Shown here: positions 20,190 through 29,783 of the stretch, in pieces
Layout: each line of letters starts with the position of its first letter
Position numbering within the stretch: position 1 is the first letter of the stretch
Source: Paracoccaceae bacterium
Lineage (GTDB): Bacteria > Pseudomonadota > Alphaproteobacteria > Rhodobacterales > Rhodobacteraceae
Length of the DNA stretch: 64,000 bases
Assembly: GCA_027013095.1 (NCBI GenBank)
Contig: JALUYI010000023.1
Coordinates: 167,403 to 231,402 of the forward strand
Direction: 5' to 3'
Notes under the pieces: model-generated
What the model saw: the letters and a program-made list of their open reading frames with translations, nothing else
Told to the model about the DNA's origin: nothing
Database searches by the model: none
Translations under genes and position numbers: made by a program

Positions 20190-23144
20190 TTACTCTCCGT
20201 CAATTCCAAGCGCATCGTTCACGAGCGCGGTTTGTTGCTGTTTGTGTTGCGAGGCCAACCCTGTCGCCGGTGAGGCCGCGGCGGCGCGCCCGGCATAATC
20301 CGGGCGTTTGGATTTTGCGCCGATCCGCCCGAGGATCCATTCGATATTGGGTTCGACAAAAGTCCAACCGCCCTGATTCTTGGGCTCTTCCTGACACCAG
20401 ACCACCTCAGCCTGTTTGAACCGCCCCAGCTCCTTGGACATCGACATGGCCGGGAAGGGATAGAATTGTTCAAGGCGCAGAATATAGACGTCATCCAGCC
20501 CGGCCGCGTCCCGAGCGGCCAAGAGGTCGTAATAGACCTTGCCCGAACATATCACGACCCGGCGGATATCCGCGTCCGGGCGGAGGGTGACGTCCGACGT
20601 GCCCTTTTGCGCATCATCCCAAAGAACCCGGTGAAAGGATGAGCCGATTTCCATATCCTCAAGTGTACTGACCGCGTGCTTGTGGCGCAGCAGAGATTTT
20701 GGCGTCATCATCACCAGAGGCTTTCTGAACGAGCGGTGCAGTTGACGGCGCAGGATGTGAAAATAATTCGCTGGCGTCGTACAATTTGCAACGATCCAGT
20801 TGTCCTCAGCGGAGAGCTGCAGATAACGCTCGAGCCGGGCCGAACTGTGTTCCGGCCCCTGCCCCTCGAAACCGTGCGGCAATAGCATGACAAGCCCCGA
20901 CATGCGCAGCCATTTCCGTTCTCCCGAGGCAACAAACTGATCAATCATGATCTGTGCCCCGTTGGCGAAATCCCCGAACTGGGCCTCCCACAGAACCAGC
21001 GCGTTCGGTTCCGCCAGAGAATATCCATATTCAAACCCCAGAACCGCATATTCGCTGAGCATCGAGTTGATGGCGTCAAACTGTGCCTGCCCCTCCTTTA
21101 TGTGGTTGAGCGGGTGATAGGTGTCCTCGGTCTCCTGATCGACGATACCGGAATGGCGCTGGCTGAAGGTTCCGCGCATGACGTCCTGACCGGACAGGCG
21201 CACAGGATAGCCCTCAAGCAGGAGGGTGCCAAAGGCCAGCGCCTCGGCGGTCGCCCAGTCGATACCCTTGCCGCTGTCAAGCACCTCGCGCTTGTGCTCA
21301 AGCAGGCGGGCCACTGTCCGGTGGGCATGAAACCCATCGGGCAGACGCGTCAGGGCGGCACCGACTTCGGCCAGACGGGGTGGTTCGACCGCGGTCTGGC
21401 CGCGCTGGTATTCGCCGCTGCGCGCATCCATCTTGGACCAGCGCCCATCCAGCCAGTCGGCCTTGTTGGGGCGAAAATCCTTGCCCGCTTCGAATTCTTC
21501 GTTCAGGTGCGCCTGAAAGGCGGCTTTCATGTCCTCGATCTCGCCCTCGGGGATCAGGCCATCGGCAACGAGGCGCTCGGTGTAAAGCTGCAGGGTGGTC
21601 TTGTGTTGTTTGATCCGCTTGTACATCTGCGGCTGGGTAAACATCGGCTCGTCACCCTCGTTATGACCAAACCGGCGATAGCAAAACATATCGATCACCA
21701 CATCCTTGTGGAAAATCTGGCGGAATTCCGTGGCCACCTTGGCGGCATGCACCACCGCCTCGGGATCATCGCCGTTGACGTGAAAAATCGGCGCCTCGAC
21801 CATCAGTGCGATATCCGTGGGATAAGGTGACGAACGGCTGAAACGTGGCGACGTGGTAAAGCCGATCTGGTTGTTGACAACGATATGGATGGTGCCGCCA
21901 GTGCGGTGCCCCACAAGGCCTGACAGACCAAAGCACTCGGCCACCACGCCCTGCCCGGCAAAGGCCGCATCGCCATGCAGAAGAACCGGTAGCACCTTGG
22001 TGCGCTCGGTGTCGTTCTTTTGGGTTTGCTTGGCGCGAACCTTGCCCAGAACCACGGGGTTCACCGCCTCCAGATGGCTGGGGTTGGCGGTCAGAGAGAG
22101 GTGAACCTTGTTGCCGTCGAACTGCCGGTCCGAGCTGGCCCCGAGGTGGTATTTCACATCGCCCGAGCCCTCGACATCCGTCGGCTTGAAGCTGCCTCCC
22201 TGAAACTCGTTGAAAATGGCGCGGTAGGGTTTTGCCATGACGTTGGAGAGAACCGACAGGCGGCCCCGGTGGGGCATGCCGATAACGATTTCCTCGACCC
22301 CCATGGCACCGCCGCGTTTGATGATCTGCTCCATCGCGGGGATCAGACTTTCCCCGCCATCGAGGCCGAAACGTTTCGTCCCCATGTATTTGACGTGCAG
22401 AAATTTCTCGAAACCCTCGGCCTCGACCAGCTTGTTCAGGATCGCCTTGCGACCGCGCTTGGTGAACTGGATTTCCTTGCCGTAGCCTTCGATTCGTTCC
22501 TTCAGCCAGCGGGCCTGCTCGGGATCCGAGATATGCATGTATTGCAGCGCGAATGTTCCGCAATAGGTCCGTTTGACCAGCGCCACGATCTCGCGCATGG
22601 TGGCCAGTTCCATTCCCAGAACGTTGTCCAGAAGGATCGGGCGATCCATATCGGCATCGCGGAACCCATAAGAGCTGGGGTCCAGCTCGGCGCGGTGGCT
22701 TGTATCGCGAATCCCCAGCGGGTCGAGATCAGCCGCTAGGTGTCCCCTGATCCGATAGGTGCGGATCAGCATCAAGGCCCGCAGGCTGTCAAGCACAGCC
22801 TGACGCACCTCGGCCTCACCAAGCGAGGCCCCCTTTTCGGCCGCTTTCGCCCTGATCTTTTCTGCCGCCTTTGCGGGCTCGACCGGCCATTGGCCATCAA
22901 GTGCCGCGGTCAGATCGTCGTCGGGCCGCGGGGGCCAGTCAGTGCGAGCCCAACTGGGGCCGGCGGCCTCTTCTGCAACGTCCGAGACCGCATCGCCAAG
23001 CGCCTTAAAATAGGCCTGCCATGAGGCATCCACCGCAGACGGGTCAGCGGCGTATCGCGCATAAAGCTGCTCGATATACCGCGCGTTCTGTCCCTGCAGA
23101 AACGAGGACTCGCGAAACTGGTCATTCTTTGGCTGGTCAGTCAT
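20190..23144 (-). CDS. sucA: 2-oxoglutarate dehydrogenase E1
   Basis: 984 residues. Thiamine-diphosphate decarboxylase component of the TCA cycle. The N-terminal E2-binding segment ([20 protein letters not shown], about 15-34) precedes the core, where [25 protein letters not shown] and NNQIGFTT mark the ThDP/Mg site and HNEGDEP lies in the mid-region. The C-terminal transketolase-like region holds FEYGYSL and [19 protein letters not shown]. Length and motifs are complete. It is in a continuous operon with sucD upstream (96-base gap with a hairpin) and sucB downstream (four bases). Confidence 0.97.
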   Translation of the reverse strand: MTDQPKNDQFRESSFLQGQNARYIEQLYARYAADPSAVDASWQAYFKALGDAVSDVAEEAAGPSWARTDWPPRPDDDLTAALDGQWPVEPAKAAEKIRAKAAEKGASLGEAEVRQAVLDSLRALMLIRTYRIRGHLAADLDPLGIRDTSHRAELDPSSYGFRDADMDRPILLDNVLGMELATMREIVALVKRTYCGTFALQYMHISDPEQARWLKERIEGYGKEIQFTKRGRKAILNKLVEAEGFEKFLHVKYMGTKRFGLDGGESLIPAMEQIIKRGGAMGVEEIVIGMPHRGRLSVLSNVMAKPYRAIFNEFQGGSFKPTDVEGSGDVKYHLGASSDRQFDGNKVHLSLTANPSHLEAVNPVVLGKVRAKQTQKNDTERTKVLPVLLHGDAAFAGQGVVAECFGLSGLVGHRTGGTIHIVVNNQIGFTTSPRFSRSSPYPTDIALMVEAPIFHVNGDDPEAVVHAAKVATEFRQIFHKDVVIDMFCYRRFGHNEGDEPMFTQPQMYKRIKQHKTTLQLYTERLVADGLIPEGEIEDMKAAFQAHLNEEFEAGKDFRPNKADWLDGRWSKMDARSGEYQRGQTAVEPPRLAEVGAALTRLPDGFHAHRTVARLLEHKREVLDSGKGIDWATAEALAFGTLLLEGYPVRLSGQDVMRGTFSQRHSGIVDQETEDTYHPLNHIKEGQAQFDAINSMLSEYAVLGFEYGYSLAEPNALVLWEAQFGDFANGAQIMIDQFVASGERKWLRMSGLVMLLPHGFEGQGPEHSSARLERYLQLSAEDNWIVANCTTPANYFHILRRQLHRSFRKPLVMMTPKSLLRHKHAVSTLEDMEIGSSFHRVLWDDAQKGTSDVTLRPDADIRRVVICSGKVYYDLLAARDAAGLDDVYILRLEQFYPFPAMSMSKELGRFKQAEVVWCQEEPKNQGGWTFVEPNIEWILGRIGAKSKRPDYAGRAAAASPATGLASQHKQQQTALVNDALGIDGE

Positions 23145-23188
23145 GTCATGTTCAGATCCTGGTTTCGGACCTCTCCCCGGAATGTTGT

Positions 23189-23211
23189 GCAGCCCCCGGC
23201 GCGGGGGCTGC
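23189..23211. repeat. Intercistronic hairpin between sucD and sucA
   Basis: GCAGCCCCC and GGGGGCTGC form a perfect 9-base stem with a five-base loop in the 96-base gap. There is no T-run after it on the minus strand, so transcription probably continues and the structure may stabilise or partition sucCD and sucAB messages. Confidence 0.65.
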
Positions 23212-23240
23212 CGTTCCCCTAGTCGCTCTTGGCGTCGTCC

Positions 23241-24122
23241 TTATCCGATCGCCTTCAAGACCGCTTCGCCAAGGCCCGCCGGGCTTTCGGCAACGACGAT
23301 ACCGGCACTGCGCATCGCTTCGATCTTGTCCTCGGCGCCGCCCTTGCCGCCCGAGACGATGGCCCCCGCGTGCCCCATGCGCCGTCCGGCAGGGGCGGTG
23401 CGTCCGGCGATAAAGCCCGCAACGGGTTTTGCGCGCCCGCGCTTGGCCTCATCCTTCAGAAACTGCGCGGCCTCTTCCTCGGCGCTGCCGCCGATTTCGC
23501 CGATCATGATGATCGACTGGGTTTCATCGTCGGCCAAAAACATTTCCAGAATATCAATATGCTCGCACCCCTTGATCGGATCGCCACCGATGCCGATGGC
23601 CGAGGACTGGCCCAGCCCCACATCCGTGGTCTGCTTGACCGCCTCATAGGTTAGCGTACCCGAGCGCGACACGACCCCGCATGAGCCCCGCTGAAAGATA
23701 TTCCCCGGCATGATGCCGATCTTGCATTCGCCGGGTGTCATGACCCCCGGACAGTTGGGGCCGATCAGGGTCGAGGCAGACCCGTCAAGCGCGCGCTTGA
23801 CCCGCATCATATCCAGCACCGGAATACCCTCGGTGATGCAGACGATCAGCTCCATTTCGGCGTCAATCGCCTCAAGAATCGCATCGGCCGCAAAGGGTGG
23901 CGGCACATAGATCACCGTCGCGTTGGCCTCGGTTGCGGCCTTGGCACCGGCGACGGTGTCAAAAATCGGCAGGCCCACATGAGTCTGACCGCCCTTTCCA
24001 GGGGTGACACCACCGACCATCAGGGTGCCATAGGCAACCGCCTGTTCGGTATGAAAGGTTCCTTGGCTGCCGGTCAGTCCCTGACAGATAACTCGGGTTG
24101 TTTTGTCGATAAGTATGGACAT
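23241..24122 (-). CDS. sucD: Succinyl-CoA synthetase alpha subunit
   Basis: 293 residues. It makes succinate and nucleoside triphosphate from succinyl-CoA, with the beta subunit encoded just upstream. The CoA-binding Rossmann domain starts at the N-terminus ([20 protein letters not shown]), [14 protein letters not shown] follows, and the phosphorylated histidine is H251 in [12 protein letters not shown]. It begins five bases after sucC and the length is typical. Confidence 0.97.
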   Translation of the reverse strand: MSILIDKTTRVICQGLTGSQGTFHTEQAVAYGTLMVGGVTPGKGGQTHVGLPIFDTVAGAKAATEANATVIYVPPPFAADAILEAIDAEMELIVCITEGIPVLDMMRVKRALDGSASTLIGPNCPGVMTPGECKIGIMPGNIFQRGSCGVVSRSGTLTYEAVKQTTDVGLGQSSAIGIGGDPIKGCEHIDILEMFLADDETQSIIMIGEIGGSAEEEAAQFLKDEAKRGRAKPVAGFIAGRTAPAGRRMGHAGAIVSGGKGGAEDKIEAMRSAGIVVAESPAGLGEAVLKAIG

Positions 24123-24127
24123 CTGCC

Positions 24128-25321
24128 TTAACCTTTCACCGCTTTAACAATCTTCTGTGCCGCGTCGCCCAGATCGTCGGCGGCGATGACGTCAAGGCCG
24201 CTTTCGTTGATGATCTTTTTGCCCTCGGCGACCTTGGTCCCCTCAAGACGCACGACCAGTGGCACCTTCAGGCCGACCTCTTTCACGGCGGCGACCACCC
24301 CTTCGGCGATCACGTCGCAGCGCATAATGCCGCCAAAGATGTTGACAAGGATGCCTTTGACATTGGGGTCCGAAGTGATGATTTTGAACGCTTCGGTTAC
24401 CTTTTCCTTGGTGGCACCACCGCCCACGTCAAGGAAGTTCGCCGGTTCTGCGCCATATAGCTTGATGATATCCATTGTTGCCATGGCCAAACCAGCGCCA
24501 TTGACCATACAGCCAATCTCGCCGTCCAGCGCAATGTAGTTGAGGTCGAATTTGCTGGCCTCCAGCTCTTTGGGGTCTTCCTCGGTCTCATCCCGCAGCG
24601 CCAGAATGTCGGCCTGACGATAAAGTGCGTTGTCGTCAAAGCCCATTTTCGCATCGAGGCATTTCAGATCGCCCGCGTCGGTCACGATCAACGGGTTGAT
24701 TTCCAGCATCGACATGTCGCGGGCCAGAAACAGGTCGTATAGGGTTTGCGTCAGCTTCACACATTGTTTGACCTGCGCCCCTTTCAGGCCCAGCGCAAAG
24801 GCGATTCGGCGGCCGTGAAAGCCGGAAAACCCGGTCGCCGGATCGATTGAAAAACTGAGGATTTTTTCTGGTGTTTTTGCGGCCACCGCCTCGATGTCCA
24901 TGCCGCCCTCGGTCGAGCAGACGAAAGCGACGCGCGAGGTTTTACGATCCACCAGCAGCGCGAGGTAAAGTTCCGTCTCAATGCCCGAGCCGTCCTCAAT
25001 ATAGACCCGGTTGACCTGTTTGCCTACTGGGCCGGTCTGGTGGGTAATCAAGGTGCGGCCCAGCATCTTGCGCGCCTCGGCCGCGGCCTCATCCACCGAT
25101 TTTGTCAGCCGCACGCCGCCGCCACTGCCCGCCTCGGGTTCTGCAAAATGACCTTTGCCACGCCCCCCGGCATGAATCTGGGCCTTGACGACCCAGATCG
25201 GTCCGTCCAGTTCCCCGGCTATTGATTTTGCCTCGTCGGCCTTCAGCACGACGCGACCGTCGGACACTGGCGCGCCAAAGTCCCTGAGCAGGCGCTTGGC
25301 CTGATATTCGTGAATGTTCAT
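24128..25321 (-). CDS. sucC: Succinyl-CoA synthetase beta subunit
   Basis: 397 residues. ATP-grasp subunit; the start MNIHEYQAK is the family N-terminus, and [16 protein letters not shown] (about 45-60) and [11 protein letters not shown] with the C-terminal [15 protein letters not shown] segment are diagnostic. I rejected the ORF extension to 25354 because the ATG at 25321 gives the conserved start. It opens the sucCDAB operon; the 186-base region before it contains paired palindromes and AT-rich repeats. Confidence 0.97.
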   Translation of the reverse strand: MNIHEYQAKRLLRDFGAPVSDGRVVLKADEAKSIAGELDGPIWVVKAQIHAGGRGKGHFAEPEAGSGGGVRLTKSVDEAAAEARKMLGRTLITHQTGPVGKQVNRVYIEDGSGIETELYLALLVDRKTSRVAFVCSTEGGMDIEAVAAKTPEKILSFSIDPATGFSGFHGRRIAFALGLKGAQVKQCVKLTQTLYDLFLARDMSMLEINPLIVTDAGDLKCLDAKMGFDDNALYRQADILALRDETEEDPKELEASKFDLNYIALDGEIGCMVNGAGLAMATMDIIKLYGAEPANFLDVGGGATKEKVTEAFKIITSDPNVKGILVNIFGGIMRCDVIAEGVVAAVKEVGLKVPLVVRLEGTKVAEGKKIINESGLDVIAADDLGDAAQKIVKAVKG

Positions 25322-25393
25322 GAAGTCGTTCCCGTTTTCAATTATTTGCGGCAAGCTGTCACAGCTATGGCAGGATACAAAGTAAAAGAAAGG

Positions 25394-25420
25394 GGATAAT
25401 TCAAATTATCAGGATAATTC
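25394..25420. repeat. GGATAATTC direct repeats before sucC
   Basis: GGATAATTC occurs at 25394-25402 and again at 25412-25420, and the first overlaps an inverted repeat GATAATT-ca-AATTATC (25395-25410). This AT-rich block lies between the large palindromes and sucC, where promoter elements are expected on the minus strand. Confidence 0.5.
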
Positions 25421-25424
25421 TACA

Positions 25425-25461
25425 ATTTGTGATCACACTTTAGAATGGTGTGATCACAAAT
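25425..25461. promoter_or_regulatory. Double TGTGATCACA operator in the mdh-sucC gap
   Basis: ATTTGTGATCACAC (25425-25438) and GTGTGATCACAAAT (25448-25461) are perfect inverted copies around nine bases. Each arm also holds the complete 10-base palindrome TGTGATCACA (25428-25437 and 25449-25458), so two identical sites lie 21 bases apart, two helical turns on the same DNA face. The block is 104-140 bases upstream of sucC and 37 bases or more after mdh. That geometry fits cooperative binding of a dimeric regulator to control the suc operon. A terminator role for mdh is possible but there is no T-run. Confidence 0.7.
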
Positions 25462-25507
25462 CTCTTGATCAGGACGTCTGGCCCCCAAAAACGCAGGGAT
25501 TCACCTG

Positions 25508-26644
<1,137 letters not shown>

Positions 26645-26690
26645 TCAGGCCCTTGTGGTGGGTAGGGTCATCCGAACAGATGAGGACATG

Positions 26691-27590
26691 ATGGATTTTC
26701 TGACCCGCCCTTTCCGCTCGCTTCTCTATATGCCCGGTTCAAAGGAGAGGGCGCTGGAAAAGGCGACGCACCTGCCCTGTGACGGGATTATCTTTGATCT
26801 CGAAGACGCTGTGGCACCTGACGACAAGGCCAATGCCCGTGATCTGGTTTGCGCCGCCCTCGGCAGGAACGATTATGGTCAGCGCAGCAAAATCATTCGC
26901 ATCAACGGATTTGACACCGACTGGGCCAAGGATGATCTGGCCGCCATCTTAGCCACCTCCCCCGAGGCGATCCTGTTGCCAAAGGTCAATTCTGCCGACG
27001 ATATCCGCCATCTGGCCGAGGCTTTGGATTCGCATCCCAAATGCGCCCGGACGTCGATCTGGGCGATGATGGAAACCCCCCTTGGGGTCCTGAATGCCGC
27101 GACCATTGCTGGCGCGTCACGGCGGCTCAAGGGAATGGTCATAGGAACAAACGATCTGGTCAAGGACCTCGGGGCGCGTCATACCGAGGACCGCGCGCCG
27201 CTCCTTAGCGCCCTGTCGCTGTGTCTGCTGGCTGCGCGCGCGCACGGGCTGATCTGCGTTGACGGCGTTTACAATACCTATAAGGACAACGCGGGGTTGC
27301 GCCTTTATTGCCAGCAGGGGCGCGACATGGGATTTGACGGCAAAACCCTGATCCACCCCGCCCAGATCGACATCGCGAACGAGGTTTTCGCCCCATCCGA
27401 CGCCGAACTGACACTGGCCCGCCGCCAGATCGAGGCCTTCCGTCAGGCCCAGACCGAGGGGCTGGGCATCGCGGTTCTTGACGGGGCCATCATCGAAAAC
27501 CTGCATATCCAGACGGCCCGCCGCCTGCTGGCGCGCGACGCTGCGATCCGGTCCATGTCCTCAACGACGGATGGGCCGTTACAGGCCTAG
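26691..27590 (+). CDS. mcl2: (3S)-malyl-CoA thioesterase-like protein (HpcH/HpaI family)
   Basis: 299 residues. CitE-like TIM barrel; FRSLLYMPGSKERALEKA (about 8-25), IIFDLEDAVAPDDKA (about 33-47), WAMMETPLGVLNA and GTNDLVKDLGARH resemble Rhodobacter Mcl2, which hydrolyses (S)-malyl-CoA to malate in the ethylmalonyl-CoA/glyoxylate-assimilation route, more than the lyase Mcl1. The ATG at 26691 is favoured over the adjacent ATG at 26688 by the spacing to GAGG. It is divergent from mdh across 220 bases, a fitting neighbour because its product is malate. A generic citryl/malyl-CoA lyase is the alternative. Confidence 0.82.
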   Translation: MDFLTRPFRSLLYMPGSKERALEKATHLPCDGIIFDLEDAVAPDDKANARDLVCAALGRNDYGQRSKIIRINGFDTDWAKDDLAAILATSPEAILLPKVNSADDIRHLAEALDSHPKCARTSIWAMMETPLGVLNAATIAGASRRLKGMVIGTNDLVKDLGARHTEDRAPLLSALSLCLLAARAHGLICVDGVYNTYKDNAGLRLYCQQGRDMGFDGKTLIHPAQIDIANEVFAPSDAELTLARRQIEAFRQAQTEGLGIAVLDGAIIENLHIQTARRLLARDAAIRSMSSTTDGPLQA

Positions 27591-27602
27591 GGAGTAGACC
27601 TA

Positions 27603-28604
27603 CTAACTGCGCAAGCCCTCGATTGCCTTGGCTATTTCCAGAAACCACGGCGCCAGTGGACGGGTCAACGCTCGCCTGTCCGCCCATCCCGCACCACGCT
27701 GGCACAGCGCGATCGCAAGATCGGGATCGACTCCGATATTGTCATAGCGAATCGCCTCGTCAGGGTCGTCCCAGCCGTCACTGGCAAACTGGCGATAAAT
27801 GATCGTCAACCGCTGGACGATGTGGAACGTGATGAAATAGGTCAGATAGTCAAGGTTCTCGTCCCGGTCTTCGGGCACCAGCAGATCATGCAGAACGGGG
27901 ATCACGCTAGCGGATTCAAGGGGGAAAAACTCATCCCCCGCGAGCCATGCAAAATCCTCCATCCCCTGTCGGCGGCCACAATGTTCCCAGTCAAACCAGA
28001 TCACCCGCCCGTCCCCGCCAATCGCCGCGTTTCCAGGCCGTGCATCCCACTTGATAAAAGTTTGCGCTGGCACGACAAGGCGGCGGATAAGGGCTGAATC
28101 ATCCAGATGCGGCGGGGAAATCCCGTAGCTTTCCGAAGCCGCCAGCGGGGTCGAAACCAACCCCCTGACCCACGTCTGAGTGACGCCCAGCGCCGGAACA
28201 AGGCCTTGAAGGCGCGCCTCTTTCCCGGCCTGCTGCAGCTTGACCAGGCTCTTGAAGGCGCGCGAAACAACATCCTCGGGGGAAATATCACCGGCGTTGA
28301 AAAGACGCCCGGAAAGGCGGTCGCGACCGATATCCTGCTGAAAAAAGACCCGCTCAGTCTGCCCCAACAAACGCGGGACCGGAGCGCCGACACGGGTCAG
28401 GCGCTTGAGAACCTCGATTTCCAGACGCATCCGCCCCGGAAATCTCCGCTGCGTTGCAATCACGCTAAAGCCATCAAAATGCACCCTGACACTGTCCCGA
28501 CTTTTGCCGCCTGGTGCGGTGATTTTTTCGACCGGGCGCGAAAAACAGGCGCTTGCCTCGCGGGCCAGTTCATCGGGGGTCAGCATGTCCTGTTTTTCGC
28601 TCAT
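27603..28604 (-). CDS. APH-type phosphotransferase (kinase-like), substrate unknown
   Basis: 333 residues. Protein-kinase-like phosphotransferase fold: FIKWDARPGNAAI (about 186-198) corresponds to the catalytic HGDxxxxN loop with W-D and the conserved Asn, and IWFDWEHCG (about 204-212) to the metal-binding D-x-E. The first His of the classical HGD is replaced by Lys-Trp. Such proteins phosphorylate small molecules (aminoglycosides, choline, sugars) and nothing here selects among them. It ends 12 bases from convergent mcl2 and is divergent from deoC. Confidence 0.78.
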   Translation of the reverse strand: MSEKQDMLTPDELAREASACFSRPVEKITAPGGKSRDSVRVHFDGFSVIATQRRFPGRMRLEIEVLKRLTRVGAPVPRLLGQTERVFFQQDIGRDRLSGRLFNAGDISPEDVVSRAFKSLVKLQQAGKEARLQGLVPALGVTQTWVRGLVSTPLAASESYGISPPHLDDSALIRRLVVPAQTFIKWDARPGNAAIGGDGRVIWFDWEHCGRRQGMEDFAWLAGDEFFPLESASVIPVLHDLLVPEDRDENLDYLTYFITFHIVQRLTIIYRQFASDGWDDPDEAIRYDNIGVDPDLAIALCQRGAGWADRRALTRPLAPWFLEIAKAIEGLRS

Positions 28605-28714
28605 CGCCTGACCTCTTCCGGGATCCGCCTTAGGGCGTAGACCTTAACCACTGCGCATGGCCTTGAAAACAGGTTCTCTACCACGTTGCGCGCAATTTTC
28701 CGACCTCCGCTTTC

Positions 28715-28730
28715 TTGACCCTCTGGTCAA
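28715..28730. promoter_or_regulatory. Inverted repeat TTGACC-N4-GGTCAA before deoC
   Basis: A perfect 6-base inverted repeat with a four-base spacer, 51 bases before the deoC start and 111 bases from the phosphotransferase start. Its size and location fit a repressor or GntR-type operator for the deoC catabolic run. The TTGACC arm could double as a -35 element. Confidence 0.4.
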
Positions 28731-28766
28731 ACCGTGCGACGTTCGGCTTTGCCGTTTTTCACCAAT

Positions 28767-28773
28767 AAAGAGG
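28767..28773 (+). promoter_or_regulatory. Ribosome-binding site that sets the TTG start of deoC
   Basis: AAAGAGG lies seven bases before TTG at 28781. No ATG or GTG in the same frame gives the expected N-terminal length, so this site decides the start. Confidence 0.6.
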
Positions 28774-28780
28774 CACCATC

Positions 28781-29779
28781 TTGCCAGTCCAGACACCCGT
28801 ATCAAGCTCGGCGGATCTTTCGCAACTGCATCCGGCACGCAATCCGGGGACAGCGCTCGATCTGGATCGAATCCGTGACATCCGCGCCAATACCGCCGCA
28901 ATCGAGCGCCGCGCGGCCAGCCTGCCGGGGCGGCGCAGCATAAAGAAGGACTGGCAAGCCGCCTGGCTGTTAAAGGCCGTAACCTTCATCGACCTCACGA
29001 CCCTTGCGGGCGACGACACCGAACGACGCGTACATCGCCTTTGCATGAAGGCCCGTCAGCCGATTCGCGCCGATATCGTTGCGGCACTGGGCATGTCGGA
29101 GCACCGGATCACCACCGGCGCTGTCTGTGTCTATCACGAGATGGTGCCCGCCGCGGTCCGCGCGCTGGACGGCAGCGGCATTCCGGTGGCGGCGGTCTCA
29201 ACGGGGTTTCCGGCCGGGCTCTCTCCGCTGCGCCTGAGAATCGAGGAAATCCGCGATTCGGTTGCCGCAGGGGCCCGCGAAATCGATATCGTGATTTCCC
29301 GCCGCCATGTCCTCGGCCAGAACTGGCAGGCGCTTTATGACGAGATCCGCGCCTTTCGCGAGGCCTGTGGCGATGTGCATATGAAAACCATTCTGGCCAC
29401 CGGCGATCTGGGCACGCTGCGCAATGTCGCGCGCGCCTCGTGGGTTGCGATGATGGCGGGTGCCGATTTCATCAAGACATCAACCGGCAAGGAGGGGGTA
29501 AACGCCACCCTGCCCGTCTCGCTGGTCATGATCCGCGCCATTCGCGCCTATCACGAAGCGACCGGCATCCGCATCGGCTATAAGCCCGCGGGCGGGATTA
29601 GCAAGGCCAAGGATGTCCTGACCTACATGGCCCTGATGAAGGACGAACTGGGCACGCGCTGGCTGCAACCGGATCTGTTCCGTATCGGCGCCTCCAGCCT
29701 GCTAGGCGATATCGAGCGGCAGCTTGAACACCATGTGACAGGGCGCTATTCGGCCTCTTACAGACACGCGATGGGATGA
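28781..29779 (+). CDS. deoC: Deoxyribose-phosphate aldolase
   Basis: 332 residues, TTG start. It cleaves 2-deoxyribose-5-phosphate to glyceraldehyde-3-phosphate and acetaldehyde, in deoxynucleoside salvage. TIM-barrel signatures: TFIDLTTLAGDD (about 68-79), EIDIVISRRHVLG (about 167-179), MKTILATGDLG, and the Schiff-base lysine K232 in DFIKTSTGKEGVNAT. It belongs to the long alphaproteobacterial form with an N-terminal extension. The next gene, an ALDH16-type dehydrogenase four bases downstream, would oxidise the acetaldehyde. Confidence 0.95.
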   Translation: MPVQTPVSSSADLSQLHPARNPGTALDLDRIRDIRANTAAIERRAASLPGRRSIKKDWQAAWLLKAVTFIDLTTLAGDDTERRVHRLCMKARQPIRADIVAALGMSEHRITTGAVCVYHEMVPAAVRALDGSGIPVAAVSTGFPAGLSPLRLRIEEIRDSVAAGAREIDIVISRRHVLGQNWQALYDEIRAFREACGDVHMKTILATGDLGTLRNVARASWVAMMAGADFIKTSTGKEGVNATLPVSLVMIRAIRAYHEATGIRIGYKPAGGISKAKDVLTYMALMKDELGTRWLQPDLFRIGASSLLGDIERQLEHHVTGRYSASYRHAMG

Positions 29780-29783
29780 GGAT

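Noticed and set aside
25425..25461. CRP/FNR-type site before sucC
   Set aside because: The arms resemble CRP half-sites, but the complete 10-base TGTGATCACA palindrome has no six-base spacer, and FNR needs TTGAT-N4-ATCAA; assigned only as an unknown operator.
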